Source of the DNA: Dichetophora obliterata | Taxonomy: Eukaryota > Arthropoda > Insecta > Diptera > Sciomyzidae | Reading direction: 5' to 3' | Assembly (NCBI GenBank): GCA_963920525.1 | Contig: OY986435.1 | Span: 177,166,266-177,230,265 of the forward strand | Length of the DNA stretch: 64,000 nucleotides | The notes under the pieces: model-generated | Told to the model about the DNA's origin: nothing | The model's database searches: none | What the model saw: the letters and a program-made list of their open reading frames with translations, nothing else | Shown: piece by piece, positions 34,301-45,578 of the stretch | How the letters are laid out: each line of letters starts with the position of its first letter | Position numbering within the stretch: position 1 is the stretch's first letter | Position numbers and translations under genes: made by a program

Positions 34301-34800
34301 GTTCTACAATAAAAATGATCAGAAATGACAAACAGAAGTTAATTCTCTGAATTTATTTGTTAATATAGTTGCAATTCTTAGTTTGTGTTATTAAATTACA
34401 GTTGGAGAAAGGGTTAAATTTGAAAATTAGTTAATAATATTAAGAACAGTGAATGAAGATTATACAAAAAAAATTATACTGTTTTAATTGAAAATTCACT
34501 GGGCATTGTATTCCCACAACTAACTTCAAATGGCGACACAATCAACATCAGTATCGCCGAGTGAGGCTTGCTTTTGTCTATGCGCATACACGTGCTTTTG
34601 AACATGAGTTTTGAAAAATTTGGTGGCATGTAACGGACGTACACTGACTGTATAACATAATTTTAGCCTTGTACGGCCGTAGTTCGACCCAACTTTCGGC
34701 CGCTTGGCTTTTTGGATTATTTTTAGGCCATGTTCAGCCCTTGTGCAGCCGTGCGGCCCATGTTCGACCGCTGTTCACCCGCATATATTTTTACTCGAGA
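31394..34800. repeat. 3.4-kb composite with inverted ends
   Basis: The left end CCCGAGTAAAAATA is followed by GGTCAAACAGCGGTCGAACA and GGCCGTACAAGGGCTGAACA. The right end is the inverse: TATTTTTACTCG preceded by TGTTCGACCGCTGTTCACCC and GCCTTGTACGGCCGTAG. Subterminal regions hold several variants of GGYCGAACAWGG. The interior (31615-34120) is noncoding and holds other repeats, including the hairpin at 33576-34028. It may be one large nonautonomous transposon or two facing copies. No clear target duplication. Confidence 0.55.
33576..34028. repeat. Perfect ~60-bp inverted repeat with ~320-bp loop
   Basis: ATGTTGACTTTATATGATTT...CTATCAAACATTTAG-type sequence at 33580-33646 is matched by its exact inverse at 33958-34026. 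A third, imperfect copy lies at 33917-33955. It could form a long RNA hairpin if transcribed; most likely a MITE. Confidence 0.8.
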
Positions 34801-35289
34801 TTTCAAAGAGATAATTCTCAGTACAGAGCAATAAAAACAATTTATTTTTTACCCCCACTTTTGTCTTTATATTTCGCTCCATTGTATGAATTGAAGAAAT
34901 TTTTGGGTTGTTTTCAACCCACTGTTCAACGGCTTTGTCTTGGTACATGATCTTGTCTGTATCGCGTTTGGTTGTACTACAAACATTTCAAGTGACAGTC
35001 CTAGTGCCACTTAGTAATGTAATGTATTTTTTTTTTAAATTTGTAATTGCTGATTTTATAACAAAAATTTACATTTTTTCAAAATAATTTTTTTAAAAGG
35101 GCAAATTGCCTGGATTAAACCAAATTATTTTGGGTTTTCTTTTTCTGTGTTTAGCTAATTGCTGCTCAGCAAATTTTAAAAATGCGTTATAGCAAATTTC
35201 ACGTACTTTGTTTGGCTTTCATTTACGCTTTGCTTGGTTAAGTATGAGACATTAAGTATGAGACACTTCATTAAGTATGAGACACTTTT
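34801..35289. other. Noncoding DNA with a short tandem motif
   Basis: AT-rich, no gene. TTAAGTATGAGACA occurs three times in a row at 35238-35287, at the entry to the dispersed-repeat copy that follows. Confidence 0.5.
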
Positions 35290-35636
35290 TGTTGTATTTT
35301 TTGAAGTGAAGCTTTTTACGGCTCGTTTTGTGATTGGCTTGGGTGAAATCTCAAAAACGACACTTTTTTCCATACACCTGTTTCTTAGAATTGTTTTTGT
35401 TTTTTGCTTGCGTCATATCCAACAATAGAATATAAAATTAAATATATTTCTATGAGAGCAATGAGAATCGAACCCGCACCCTTCCAATTGATAGTACAGC
35501 ACGCTACCATCTAATGCGAACAACTTCGTTGAGCTAATTAGTTCATTCAAAATATAAAGAATCACCTGAAGCTATGTTGCAATATATAACAATAATATTT
35601 TAAAAGGATTGTGCATTAGCTATCCCACATATTCTA

Positions 35637-36912
35637 CGAGGGGTGCCTTTTATATTTCGGGATTAGAGAACAAAAACAAATATTAATCATCGAAAATCAC
35701 TTTATTGCTTTTCAAAATATTCTCCATGAAGATCTATACACTTTTGCATGCGTTTGAACCAATTGTCGAAGCACTTTTGCCACTCTGATTGAGGTATCTC
35801 CAAAACAAGCATTCTGAATGCCGCAACCGCTTCTTCAGGCGTCGAAAATCGTTGTCCACGCAGTTTATTCTTCACGGTTGGGAATAAAAAGAAGTCATTC
35901 GGTGCCAAGTCAGGACTATACGGCGGATGTTTTGGGTGCTCAAAAATGCAGTTGTTTGAGCCGATGTGTGAGAGCTCGCATTGTCGTGGTGAAGAGTGAT
36001 CCGTCTTCGGCGGTTGGTTTTCCTGATTTCTTGGAAGACAACTGGCAAACAAATGGTTGTGTACCACTCAGAGTTGACTGTTCTGCGTTGTTCTAGTGGT
36101 ACGGTTGCGACATGTCCATATTTTCCGAAAAAACAGGCGACCATTTGCTTGGAAGTGCTTCGTGCGCGAACAACTTTTGTTGGATTTGGCTCATTTTGAA
36201 ACACCCATACAGTTGACTGCTGTTTACTTTCGGGCTCATACGCGTAAATCCACGATTCATCACCTGTCACGATGTCATAGACGTATTTCGAAGCACCGCG
36301 ATCGTATTTTTTGAGCATTTCCTTCGACCAATCGACACGAGCCTTTTTTTGAGCGATTGACAAATTGTGTGGGATCCAACGCGAACAAATTTTTTTGACA
36401 ATCAAATGTTTATGCAATATTGAATGTATGCTGGTCCCACTTATGCCTAAGGTTGCCTCAATCTCACGATAGGTAACATGACGATCTTCCAATATCAGTT
36501 CGCGCACAGCATCAATGGTTTTCGGAACAACAGCTGATTTCGGACGACCTTCACGAAATTCGTCTTGGAGTGAACTACGACCACGATTGAATTCACCATA
36601 CCATCGATAAACACTGGTCCTTGATGGAGCTTCATCGCCAAAAATTGAATTAAGTTCATCCATGCACTGTTGCTGTGTTAATCCACGTCGAAAGTTGTAA
36701 AAAATAATCGCACGAAAATGTTCACGATTTAATTCCATTTTTGGACCGAGATGAATCTTTTAAGTTACTATAAACAACACAAATAGCGCTCGTATGTCAA
36801 AACGTTCTGAGTACGTATAAGCCAACAAATGTCAAACTTTGCGATAGAGCTTTCAGTTGACAGATTGCAACAATAGGGTTGCCAAATCCCGAAATATAAA
36901 AGGCACCCTTCG
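35637..36912 (-). mobile_element. Mariner element (1.28 kb), full-length with TA duplication
   Basis: Inverted termini of about 27 bp: CGAGGGGTGCCTTTTATATT at 35637, with its inverse AATATAAAAGGCACCCTTCG ending 36912 (one mismatch). Flanked by TA at 35635-35636 and 36913-36914. Length, TA target and enclosed transposase are standard mariner. Confidence 0.92.
35702..36738 (-). pseudogene. Mariner transposase with one small deletion
   Basis: ATG at 36738 (MELNREHFRAIIFYNFRRGL). Helix-turn-helix domains span residues ~1-110, with the linker EFREGRPKSAV and WIPHNL before the catalytic domain. First Asp in VTGDESWIYAY; second Asp in HHDNASSHTSA; third Asp in PPYSPDLAPNDFFLF, which lies in a second frame (35702-36067). 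The break lies after FLSTQN at about 35950, where comparison with the family suggests a few residues are missing. Apart from this lesion the gene looks well preserved, pointing to recent inactivation. I lean to the mellifera/capitata side of the mariner tree but cannot prove it. Confidence 0.87.
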
Positions 36913-38160
36913 TATTGGGGATGCGTGGAGCTATGATGCAGTAGATCACAATAATCGATCAAAAGCATTGGCTCTGTTCGAAAATGCATCACGATTTACA
37001 GTATGCGCACAACTGGCATTTTTTAAGCGTCCAAATTGCAGCGTGAATTTTTTTGATGCGAATGATGAGTTACACTTGATATAAAAGTTACTTTTAGAAT
37101 GTTTGACGTTTGCAGTGCTACAAAATGGGCCTTTTTCGAACACTTTGCTTATGCTAAAAACCAGTTTGCGCATCATGATACATTTTCGAATAGAGCCATT
37201 GTGCATAAGCTATTCAAACAACAAAAGTAACAAGGTTCCTTTGCACGGATTGAAAATTATCACAAGATGCTAATTGTGTTAGGTGTAGATTTTAATTGCG
37301 AATTCAGACATGAATGTTCATAGTCACTTAAGGCAAGGCCCAAAAATTTAAGGTATTTTTAGGATTTTTGTTTAAAAGTTAAAAAATTAAACAACGATAT
37401 TTAAACTTTTAAGGTACATTGTAACACTCATTCATCATAAAAAAAAAATTCTTTTTTTAATTTAAAAAATTGTTGATCTTGTTCAAAATGACGCTAAATG
37501 AGACGCTCTCTAGGAAAAGGGGCATGGGCGGTGTTGTAGATTTTGACTTTTCTATTTATCTGAAAAATAAGAACCACGAATATTATTAATCATTATGAGT
37601 GCAGCTATGACTAGCACTAGAAAAAAAAAAATATATTGAAAATTGACAGAATGACGCGCTTTTGAAAATTAAGTTCTTAAAACAGCTTGTTTTCTACAGG
37701 TTAAGTATAAATATACGATATTTTTGAAATAAAACTTTAATTCTAGTTCCAGCGATAGCCACTGATGTTGTGAATAGCATATTTAAATTTCAGATGATTC
37801 GGCTGTATAGTTTTTGTTTTTTCTACACCATGACAAAAAGGAGTGTCGAGATAAATGAGTATAAAGATAATGAATCTAGACGAAACACTGCGTCTACTAA
37901 AACGGCTGTAGAAGTGAAAATAACGTCAGAAAGACTTTACTTTTGGAATATAAAACAAAATCAATTTCATACAAATTCTAGGCCTTGAACAATGCCGTTT
38001 TGATAAATACAATTTGCGAATGATAAGCGATCCAAATATTTGCACAACACGATTAGGACAACTATTGATGTAATATTTGCTGGAAATATCGAAGACATTA
38101 AATCTATATAATATACGCTTAGTATTTTAGATATTAAAAACCAATAATTTCATTAACATT

Positions 38161-38679
38161 TATAAAAATAATTTAAAATTTTAAATATGTAAGATAACAA
38201 TGTAAGATAATAAAATTTACTGGTGGAAATATTCACGTGATTTCTTTTAGTTAACTTTTTGGTATTTATTTTTTAATATAAAAATTTTTTTATTAAAAAA
38301 TAATTAAATTATCAAACTTTTGAGACTGCGAAAAAGCTTCGCTTCTCTCGTGTGTCCAGCGACGCATCTGTTTTTTTATTTTCGTTTTTGCTGTGTGCTA
38401 AACTATTAATTTTATAGCATGGTATACCTTTCGTTTAACGGTATTACAATGGGATTATAATAACATAAACTTTTCACATTTAATTGCTATTTACATAAAC
38501 CATTAATAACAAAAAAAAATCCAAATTTGAAGTTAGTGGCTATTGACTTACATCTTTGTTGCCCTGTTTGGGAAAATTTTTTGAAAAAACTATTGCAAAA
38601 TGACTTATGTGGTTTGAACCTTGTAACTTTTAAGAAACTCATAAGCCGAAATCAAGTTTAAATTTAAAATAAGCATAGC
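38161..38679. other. AT-rich noncoding DNA
   Basis: No gene. 38320-38395 contains GAAAAAGCTTCGCTTCTC and TGTGTCCAGCGACGCATC, slightly GC-richer, origin unknown. Confidence 0.4.
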
Positions 38680-39907
38680 TCAATTGATGTGCTCGCTCAT
38701 CTACAATATTATGTGTCAACTGCTCTTTCAAGCAAGAATCATGTCATCATTTTGGCGACAGACTTTGAAGAAGCACTCGAATGCATAAGAATACACGTTG
38801 TTCTCAGTCAACTTGCTACTTGGCAGGTGAGTCAGAGTATCTTTAATTTACTTAAAGCTTTTCTGACAAACCGCAAGTTTTGTGTTAGGATTGATTCAAA
38901 AACTTCCAATTTTTACCCTCTGCACAACGGAATACCTGAAGGGTCTCCATTATCTGTAGTTTAATTTATTATAGCCTTTGAACAGCTTAGCAAAATTATA
39001 ATGAACTTACAATTCTTTGAATATTCCATATAACCTGATGACGCCATAAAATTTTCTAAGACTTCCGATATCTCCACAGTTATTTTGTGTTTACATAAAT
39101 AAACTTTTAAGAGACATAAAGGAATGGGGAAAATCTCTGGCGCCAGTTTTTCGTTTGATAAATGCAAAATACTTCATATATGTAAAAAGATGTATAGCAC
39201 TAACATATCAATTAGTTTTAACAATGTAAATATTGAAGTAGTTGAACATTTAAGGATTTTGGAAATTATTTTTGATAAAAGTTTACATTTAAAAATCACT
39301 ACAGTTAAGAAAAAGCTAGCTCCCAGGGTTAACATTATTAAGTATCTTTCTTTTAAGCAGTGCAATCAATATTCATATCTCAACACTTATAAACATTACT
39401 TGATCACTAGTACTATCAAAGATAAATTACGGACTTCCTATCTACGGCTATTGTGCCAAAAGCCACCAAAAACAAATTGGCATTCCCTGCAATACTGCTA
39501 TTCGAAGGAGTATCAGTGCTTCCCTACATCGTCTATTCAGAACGTCTTGGCTGAAGATGAATTACCTACACTTACTGATAGACTTCAAATTGCTTCAAAA
39601 AACTCTTCAACAGCCACAATCCCACGCTACATAAAGATGTTGCCAATGCAATAAACGTATGCGTGTGTGCAAGGTTAAGTCGACAATCGATCGATGCATT
39701 GATATGACACAATTAAGGACTTAAGCATTGATCTAAGACCCCAACTATTAAAATAGCTAGTTGAACACCCTTGGTTACTAAAAGATACATCTGTTATTCT
39801 TAGCCTACAAAAGTTCCTAAAATCCAATACAACACCGCTAATGTACCAGCAATTGTTCTCGGAGTATTGTAGTAACTTTTCAATATGGAATTTTCTTTAC
39901 ACTGACG
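38680..39907 (+). pseudogene. LINE fragment, RT to the first RNase H codons (left part)
   Basis: Frame pieces with stops: VIILATDFEEALECIR (degraded DxxxAFD box), LLKAFLTNRKFCVRIDSKTS, HNGIPEGSPLSVV (the PQGSPLSP motif), and a thumb region at 39124-39654 (FSFDKCKILHICKK, LRILEIIFDKSLH). It then runs to FLYTD at 39907, the start of RNase H. The catalytic YADD box is destroyed. The element resumes at 45618 after the Transib insertion. Resembles I/Loner-type LINEs that carry RNase H. Confidence 0.75.
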
Positions 39908-39935
39908 CACAGTGCGTTGCATGGGGACAAAAATA
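39908..39935 (+). promoter_or_regulatory. Transib left terminus, 12-RSS-like
   Basis: Heptamer CACAGTG identical to the V(D)J heptamer consensus. Spacer CGTTGCATGGGG is exactly 12 bp. Nonamer ACAAAAATA matches the consensus ACAAAAACC at 7 of 9 positions. This is the presumed transposase binding and cleavage site. Confidence 0.85.
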
Positions 39936-41001
39936 CAATACACAAAAGTTTCGAATTTTCAAAAATTTGGTGCGCAAAACAAAAGCTAATGGTTCAGCGG
40001 TCAAATAGCATTTTGTAAATATCTTTGTTAATAAAATTATGCGAGATTTTTAAATTTTATCAATTTAATTGCAGCGAATATGGTATTTTTACGTTTGGAA
40101 AGAAGAATAAAAATTTTTAAAATTTCGTGACATTTATTAAAGAAAACAAGTATGAAGGATTATTATAAAGGATTTTCCAATCACGAAAATTGTTAGTTTT
40201 TCCAAGATACTATTATGCAAAAGAAATTACTTTGACGTTTACTAGAAATCTTAAAACTAAAAAATTACCAAATTTGTCAGGTAAAAAAAAGTCGGTCTCA
40301 TCGATTTCCATAAATATAAATATTTTCTTGAGAAATGATCTGTTTTCAGTTTCCAAAGTTTCGTTTGCTCTTTTTGATAAAAAAAAATACAACGTATTTT
40401 ATAAGATTGGTTTTTGTTAAAGTTTTGGGCAATTTGGTATGAAAATAATTCACAAAAAATAGCTGAAAAGACAAAATAAAGGTAAAATAATTTTTTCTAA
40501 TTTTTTTTGTACTTTTGTTTGATGTATCAACTTTTTGTTCCTAAAATTGTATTTGCCCTCTTTCATAAAAACAAAAGTAATTACGTTTTTACCATTATTA
40601 GTTTTTGTGAGCAGTTGTATGGAAAATTGCATTTAAGAGTTGTAAATTACATCAAACAGAGAAAAACAAAGAAACATAAGCGTCAGCAGAATTTTAATAT
40701 AAGTGATACTGATAAAGTACAAGCTCTTTTAAAATTTATAATAATTCAGTGTTAAAAAGATGTTTATGTACATGTTTATACAAAACAAATAGAAGAACAA
40801 GTGATGTGGATTGAACGAAAAATTTGGCTTCTTTGGTTTCAAAGCCATCGTATGAAGCAAAGGTTTGAAAGCAGGCTTAACACTCACTTTGAATTCAAAA
40901 TAAAAAAATTAAGCTTAGGTGACTTTACTATTTTTTTTAATGTTCATTTTTTAAAATTTACTTAAATACCATCACCATGCATTGCAATAAAGAGTTGCAG
41001 A

Positions 41002-42120
41002 AATGAAGATGAAACTCCTTCAACCTCAAGTGGTATCAGAAGGAGACCTGTGAAGACATTTGAAGAACTTTCTTTGAAAAGTCAGCTAAGACGAGCAAAA
41101 GAGCTGGCATTAAGCAAAACTCTTAATGAGCTCAATTTGGCTGCAAATATCTCAAGATATTTATATTTATATCTAGATTAATTTATGCTTAAAAAAAATG
41201 CAGAAAGTGGTGTTGAAAATGATATGAAAAATTAAATCAGCCAACTCCAGATAATTTATGAAAGCGGCCGTGAGTTTTATTGTTGAATTGAAAATGTTGT
41301 TGACAATGTTAGATAGGCGCGTTTGCAACATTCTTTCAAAAACAAATGTATCATCAAAGTTTTATATTTGCGGAGCTACTCCAAAAGAAATAAACACGGA
41401 AAATGTAGCAAACCGATCACCTGCTGCTGAAAATTATAGATTCGGTTTGCCTACACTGCTAGATTCGATTTTTGACTAGATTAGTAGAAAATAATAAAAG
41501 AAAAATTCAAATAGAATTTAAGAGCAAAATGGGTCTCTTGATTGATAAACCAAAGCATGGCTCTGGGTCCACTAATGACTGCAATACAGCAAGGCATTTT
41601 TTCGCTAACCCTGATCTAAGTTCTAAAATTACTGGTATAAATAAAGAATTAATTGTAAAATTCTCTATTATATTAAAAGTTATGGCAAGTAGCTGTCCAA
41701 TAGACAAAATTGAATTTAAATTGTTGTTGGAAGAAACTAGACAGTTATACAAACGATTATATATGTATCTAGTATTATATGCCCATCAGTGTACATAAAG
41801 TTCTTTTACACGGATGTGAAGTTGTTTCTGCATTTGCATTGCCTATCGGTCAATTGTCTGAAGAGGCACTGGAAGTAAGACACAAAAAATTAAGAAAGCA
41901 TCGACTTCATCATACCCGAAAATGCTCGAGAGTCAGTTTTAATACGGATTTAATTTGAATATTGCTGCTGAAAACCGACCCTCTCCTCACATACAAGAGC
42001 AATATAAAAGCAAAATCAAAATTTATAATATATGAAGAAGTTGAAAAGTCAATCAATGTACCAGATGATATCCATAATCCTTATTCTGAAGAAAAAGTCC
42101 AAAGTGATGATTCGGAATGA
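41002..42120 (+). pseudogene. Transib transposase (RAG1-core relative), decayed and internally deleted
   Basis: Pieces in order. 41002-41181: PSTSSGIRRRPVKTFEELSL and LRRAKELALSKTLNELNLAA, the Transib N-terminal region. Then the central catalytic part with the first two aspartates appears to be missing. 41258-41479: LTMLDRRVCNILSKTN and YICGATPKEINTENVANRS, the Cys pair region, with FGLPTL. 41480-41798: MGLLIDKPKHGSGSTNDCNT and ARHFFANPDLSSKITGI, equivalent to the GNxARxL region of RAG1. Then, shifted, VSAFALPIGQLSEEALEVRH, which includes the presumed catalytic Glu, and KLRKHRLHHTRKCSR. It ends DDIHNPYSEEKVQSDDSE at 42120. Multiple stops and shifts: no functional protein. Confidence 0.82.
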
Positions 42121-42403
42121 ACTTCTTAAAAAAATATTTGTAAATAATTTGTTTATAATAATTTATTTAATTTATAATTCATTCCATAATTTATTTAATG
42201 CCCATTACCAAACCATTTTAATTATTTATGCTTTATAAGTTTGATTTCTGCCACTGAAACTAAAATAAAGTGTACCTGAAAGCCGGCTGTAATTTTTTGT
42301 TTGTAACTCCAATACAAAACCATGTAAAACTACGTCAAAACTATTATATGTCCAAGGAAGCTACCCCAAGGGTTTAACCGATTATAACAATTTTTAATAT
42401 GTA

Positions 42404-42722
42404 CATTAGACCGGTTCAAAAATATATGGACAAATTAGACATCTTATTTTCTTAGATGCGCGTCAACTTTCTAAAGGTGCAACCCTAAATGAGCACAGAA
42501 ATACCTTCAGGCCAAAAAAATTTTAAGAATCGCTTAATCGTAATTTAGAAAATATAAGACCTGAACCGCCTTATAAAATATGGTGTCGAAACCAAAATAA
42601 ATATTAAATTTATTTTAATGGCATATTTTAAGGAATTTTTTGGACTCATTTTATTTTTTTTTCTTTTTAAAAAACCGTTCTGATTATTTTTGGTAAAATT
42701 TTGATCCTGAAATTAAAAAAAA
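42404..42722 (+). repeat. Left TIR of the foldback element
   Basis: CATTAGACCGGTTCAAAAAT through AATTTTGATCCTGAA. The inverse is at 43869-44182 with moderate divergence. Confidence 0.82.
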
Positions 42723-43868
42723 AAATTTTTTTTAATTTTTTATCATCAATTTTTTTCGTATTTTGCTCATTAAAAATATTATATTATTATTAATGTTTTG
42801 GTATGAATATGTGAAGAAGAGGTGTGTTCGTGCCGTGAGTTTTGCGTGACACGGCGTGGTTTTGCGTGCAAGTCCTTAAAAAAAAGAGTTTGTGCGTGCT
42901 CGGGCCTTGGAGTACGGGATTCAAAAACATAAAGACGGCCGTGGTTTCGTGTTCCATGACTATTGTTTCAACTAGGCCTGTGCGAATAGCTTCGAGCTCG
43001 AGTCGAGTCGAATAGTGCAACTTGACTCGAATTTCGATTCAAGTAACTTGGTGTTTCATTTAACTCGTGATATTTTCGAGATACTCGTACATTATCGAGT
43101 ATTTTTCTACTCAATGCTTGTTTTTTATTCCATGTTCTTAACTTCACTCTAAACAGGGTGGCCACTTCTCTTAGAATACTTATTATTTTGTAAAGATTAC
43201 TTAGGTGAAAGAAAACCATTTTTCCCCTAGTATTCTATTAAGTCAAGTAGTCAAAAGAATAAGATAGAGAGAGAGAGAAAGAAAGATAAATACAACTACA
43301 TTTGTGCATATGAATTATTATTTGTGCATATGAAACATTTGAGGAAGGCTTTACCCATAAATAATTATTTGAGTGCCATTTTAGAGGACTTCGTCAAAAA
43401 GAATACTCTACTTTTTTTCAAAAAACTAAATATTTCTTATGAGTTTTTACAAAATACCCTGCAGAGTTGCGTTATAACTCAGCTTATATAAGTGCACTAA
43501 AAATAGTCACACAGCTTAAAGTAGTTATAGTTAATGACTCTGCAGAGAGATCTCGAATTCAACAATTCAATTACAGCAAATGAGGAGCAAAAAAAATATT
43601 TGCTGCAAGTGGTAGATAATCACAGGAAAACTTCAAAAGATATTAAAAAAAAATTAATATTTTTCAAAAAATAAAAATTTGAATAACAATTATATATTAA
43701 GTTTTTACTTTTTTTAAAATTCTTGATCACCAAAAAAAAAATGATATACTGAAGTAAAGCTAAAGCTCTGCCCAAAAGTACAAAATTACAAAAATAATAT
43801 CGGTGGGGCAAAATAAGAAAAAAATTGGTGATAAAAAATGAAAAAAAAAAAAAAATTTTATAAAAAAT

Positions 43869-44182
43869 TCAGGATAAAAATTTTAACAAAAATAATCAAA
43901 ACGGTTTTTTAACAAGAAAAAAAAAAAAATAAGTCCAAAATATTCCTTAAAATATGCCACTAAAATTAATTTAATATTTGTTTTGGTTTCGACATCATAT
44001 TTTATAAGGTGGTTCAGGTCCTGTATAATTTCAAAATTACCTTTAAGCGATTTCTGCAAAGGTCAGAGGCTCTAATTTTTTTTGATCTGAAGGTATTTCT
44101 GTGTTCATTTAGGGTTAAACTTTTAGAATGTTGACGCGCACCTTAGTATTTAAACATTTTTGCAAAATGAGCCGGTCTAATG
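43869..44182 (-). repeat. Right TIR of the foldback element
   Basis: Inverse of 42404-42722, ending CCGGTCTAATG next to TA. Confidence 0.82.
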
Positions 44183-44184
44183 TA

Positions 44185-45425
44185 AAGGGTGTTTTTATAG
44201 AGTAATACAAGTTAAAATCATAATAAAACATAGTAATATATTTTCAATATCAATAAAACGGGCTTTATTGGATAGAAAAATTTATGAAATTAATGTTTGA
44301 ATATGATTTCTATTCATATGCCACGGCTGGCGCGTACAAGGCGCAATCTGGAACACCAATTTTCACAAATTTTTCGCAGCATTTGCGGTCGTATCTCGCC
44401 GATAACTCTTCGAATGTTGATTTCCAGGTGTTCAATTGTTTGTGGTTTATCGACGTAGACAAGTGACTTTAAATAACCCCAAAGAAAATAATCCAATGGG
44501 GTTAAATCACACGATCTTGGGGGCCAATTAATTAGGCCATTTCTTGAACTAATTTTTTCGTCAAAAGTTTCCTTGAGTAAATCAATTGTAGCGCCCGCTG
44601 TGTGGCATGTGGCTCCGTCCTGTTGGAACCACATATCAGCAAGATTAATGCCCGCTAATTCAGGTACGAAAAAACTTCGAATCATGTTCTTATACCGTTC
44701 ACCATTGACAGTAACATTCTGACCATCATCGTTTTTGAAGACATATGGGCCAATGACTCTGCCAGCCCATAAAGCGCACCAAACAGTAATTTTCTGTGGA
44801 TGTAATGGTGTTTCGACAAAAGCTTGTGGATTCTCATCACTCCAAATACGACAATTCTGTTTATTTACGTTCAACCAAAAATGGGCTTGATCGGAAAATA
44901 AAATTTTCCATGGAAATTCAAAATCAATATCAGTTTGTGCTTCAGCCCATTCGCCGAATTGGCGGCGCATACGATGGTCGTTTGGATTTAATTCCTGCAC
45001 AAGTTGAATCTTGAAAGGTTTTAAGCCAAGATCTTTTCGTAAAATCTTCCATAAAGTGGAAGGACACAACCCCAGTTGCTTTTCAGTGCGCACTGTTCGG
45101 CGTCTCACGGGATGCACATTATCATTAACAGTAAATGTGACCCGAAAACGATCTATTGTTCTTCGAATAAGCAGCTCTGAAGGACAATTATGTATGCCAT
45201 AAAATGGACGAAGTGCACGCTTTTAATATTTAAAATAAGTTTGACGAACAGAGCCATTATTTTGATTAAAAATTTCCACAATTTGCACGCGTTGCTCTGG
45301 TGTAAGTTGTAATAATGAAATGTCAAAGCAAACTAAACAAAAAGCAACTATCAGCTGTTAAATGGGTGGTCAAATAAAGCAATGATGCCAACTCAAAGTT
45401 GTACCACTCTATAAAAAATACCCTT
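44185..45425 (-). mobile_element. Mariner-type element, full length, inactive
   Basis: Inverted termini AAGGGTGTTTTTATAGAGT (44185) and, inverse, AAGGGTATTTTTTATAGAGT (ending 45425). Left flank TA (44183-44184), the same TA that closes the neighbouring foldback. Right flank reads TG, so the second TA is probably mutated. About 1.24 kb enclosing one transposase reading frame. Confidence 0.82.
44314..45326 (-). pseudogene. Mariner-like transposase, start lost plus one stop
   Basis: Reading begins at ISLLQLTPEQRVQIVEIF (45326), where the ATG has become ATT. It meets a stop after SVRQTYFKY, then continues RALRPFYGIHNCPSELLIRR. From 45117 it is open for 267 codons: TVRTEKQLGLCPSTLWKILR (an internal in-frame deletion relative to what I remember of the family), ILFSDQAHFWLN (first Asp), MWFQQDGATCHTAG (second Asp), and NWPPRSCDLTPLDYFLWGYL (third Asp). 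I count 36 residues between the second and third Asp, unlike the 34 of classical mariner. The C-terminus ENWCSRLRLVRASRG is conserved. The element is dead but recently so. Confidence 0.85.
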
Positions 45426-45578
45426 TGTGTACCTCCCATACAAAATCATGTAAAAAATTGATATAGGTTGAAGGGAGGTACCCTTAGGGACTGTCCGATT
45501 TAAATTATTTAAGAAATTTTTCTTAATTAGCTTTAACATCAAGCACACAAAATTTCGTTATCATAGGAGCACTCCTTC

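Larger units (their letters stand above)
35290..38160. repeat. Dispersed noncoding repeat, copy 2 (interrupted by mariner)
   Basis: Collinear blocks shared with 1215-3905, listed there. The mariner at 35637-36912 splits it. Right end near TTTTAGATATTAAAAACCAA (38128-38147), a sequence that also begins the near-identical direct repeats at 3885 and 5819. Confidence 0.55.
42404..44182. mobile_element. Long-TIR nonautonomous Tc1/mariner foldback (1.78 kb)
   Basis: Inverted repeats of about 320 bp (42404-42722 and 43869-44182) start CATTAGACCGG and are flanked by TA on both sides (42402-42403, 44183-44184). Shared inner words include AGGTATTTCTGTGYTCATTTAG, GACATCATATTTTATAAGG-like and AAAACCGTTYTGATTATTTT. 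The ~1.15-kb middle has no transposase; 42985-43090 is rich in GAGTCGAG/TCGAAT words. Inserted into the Transib element. Confidence 0.85.
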
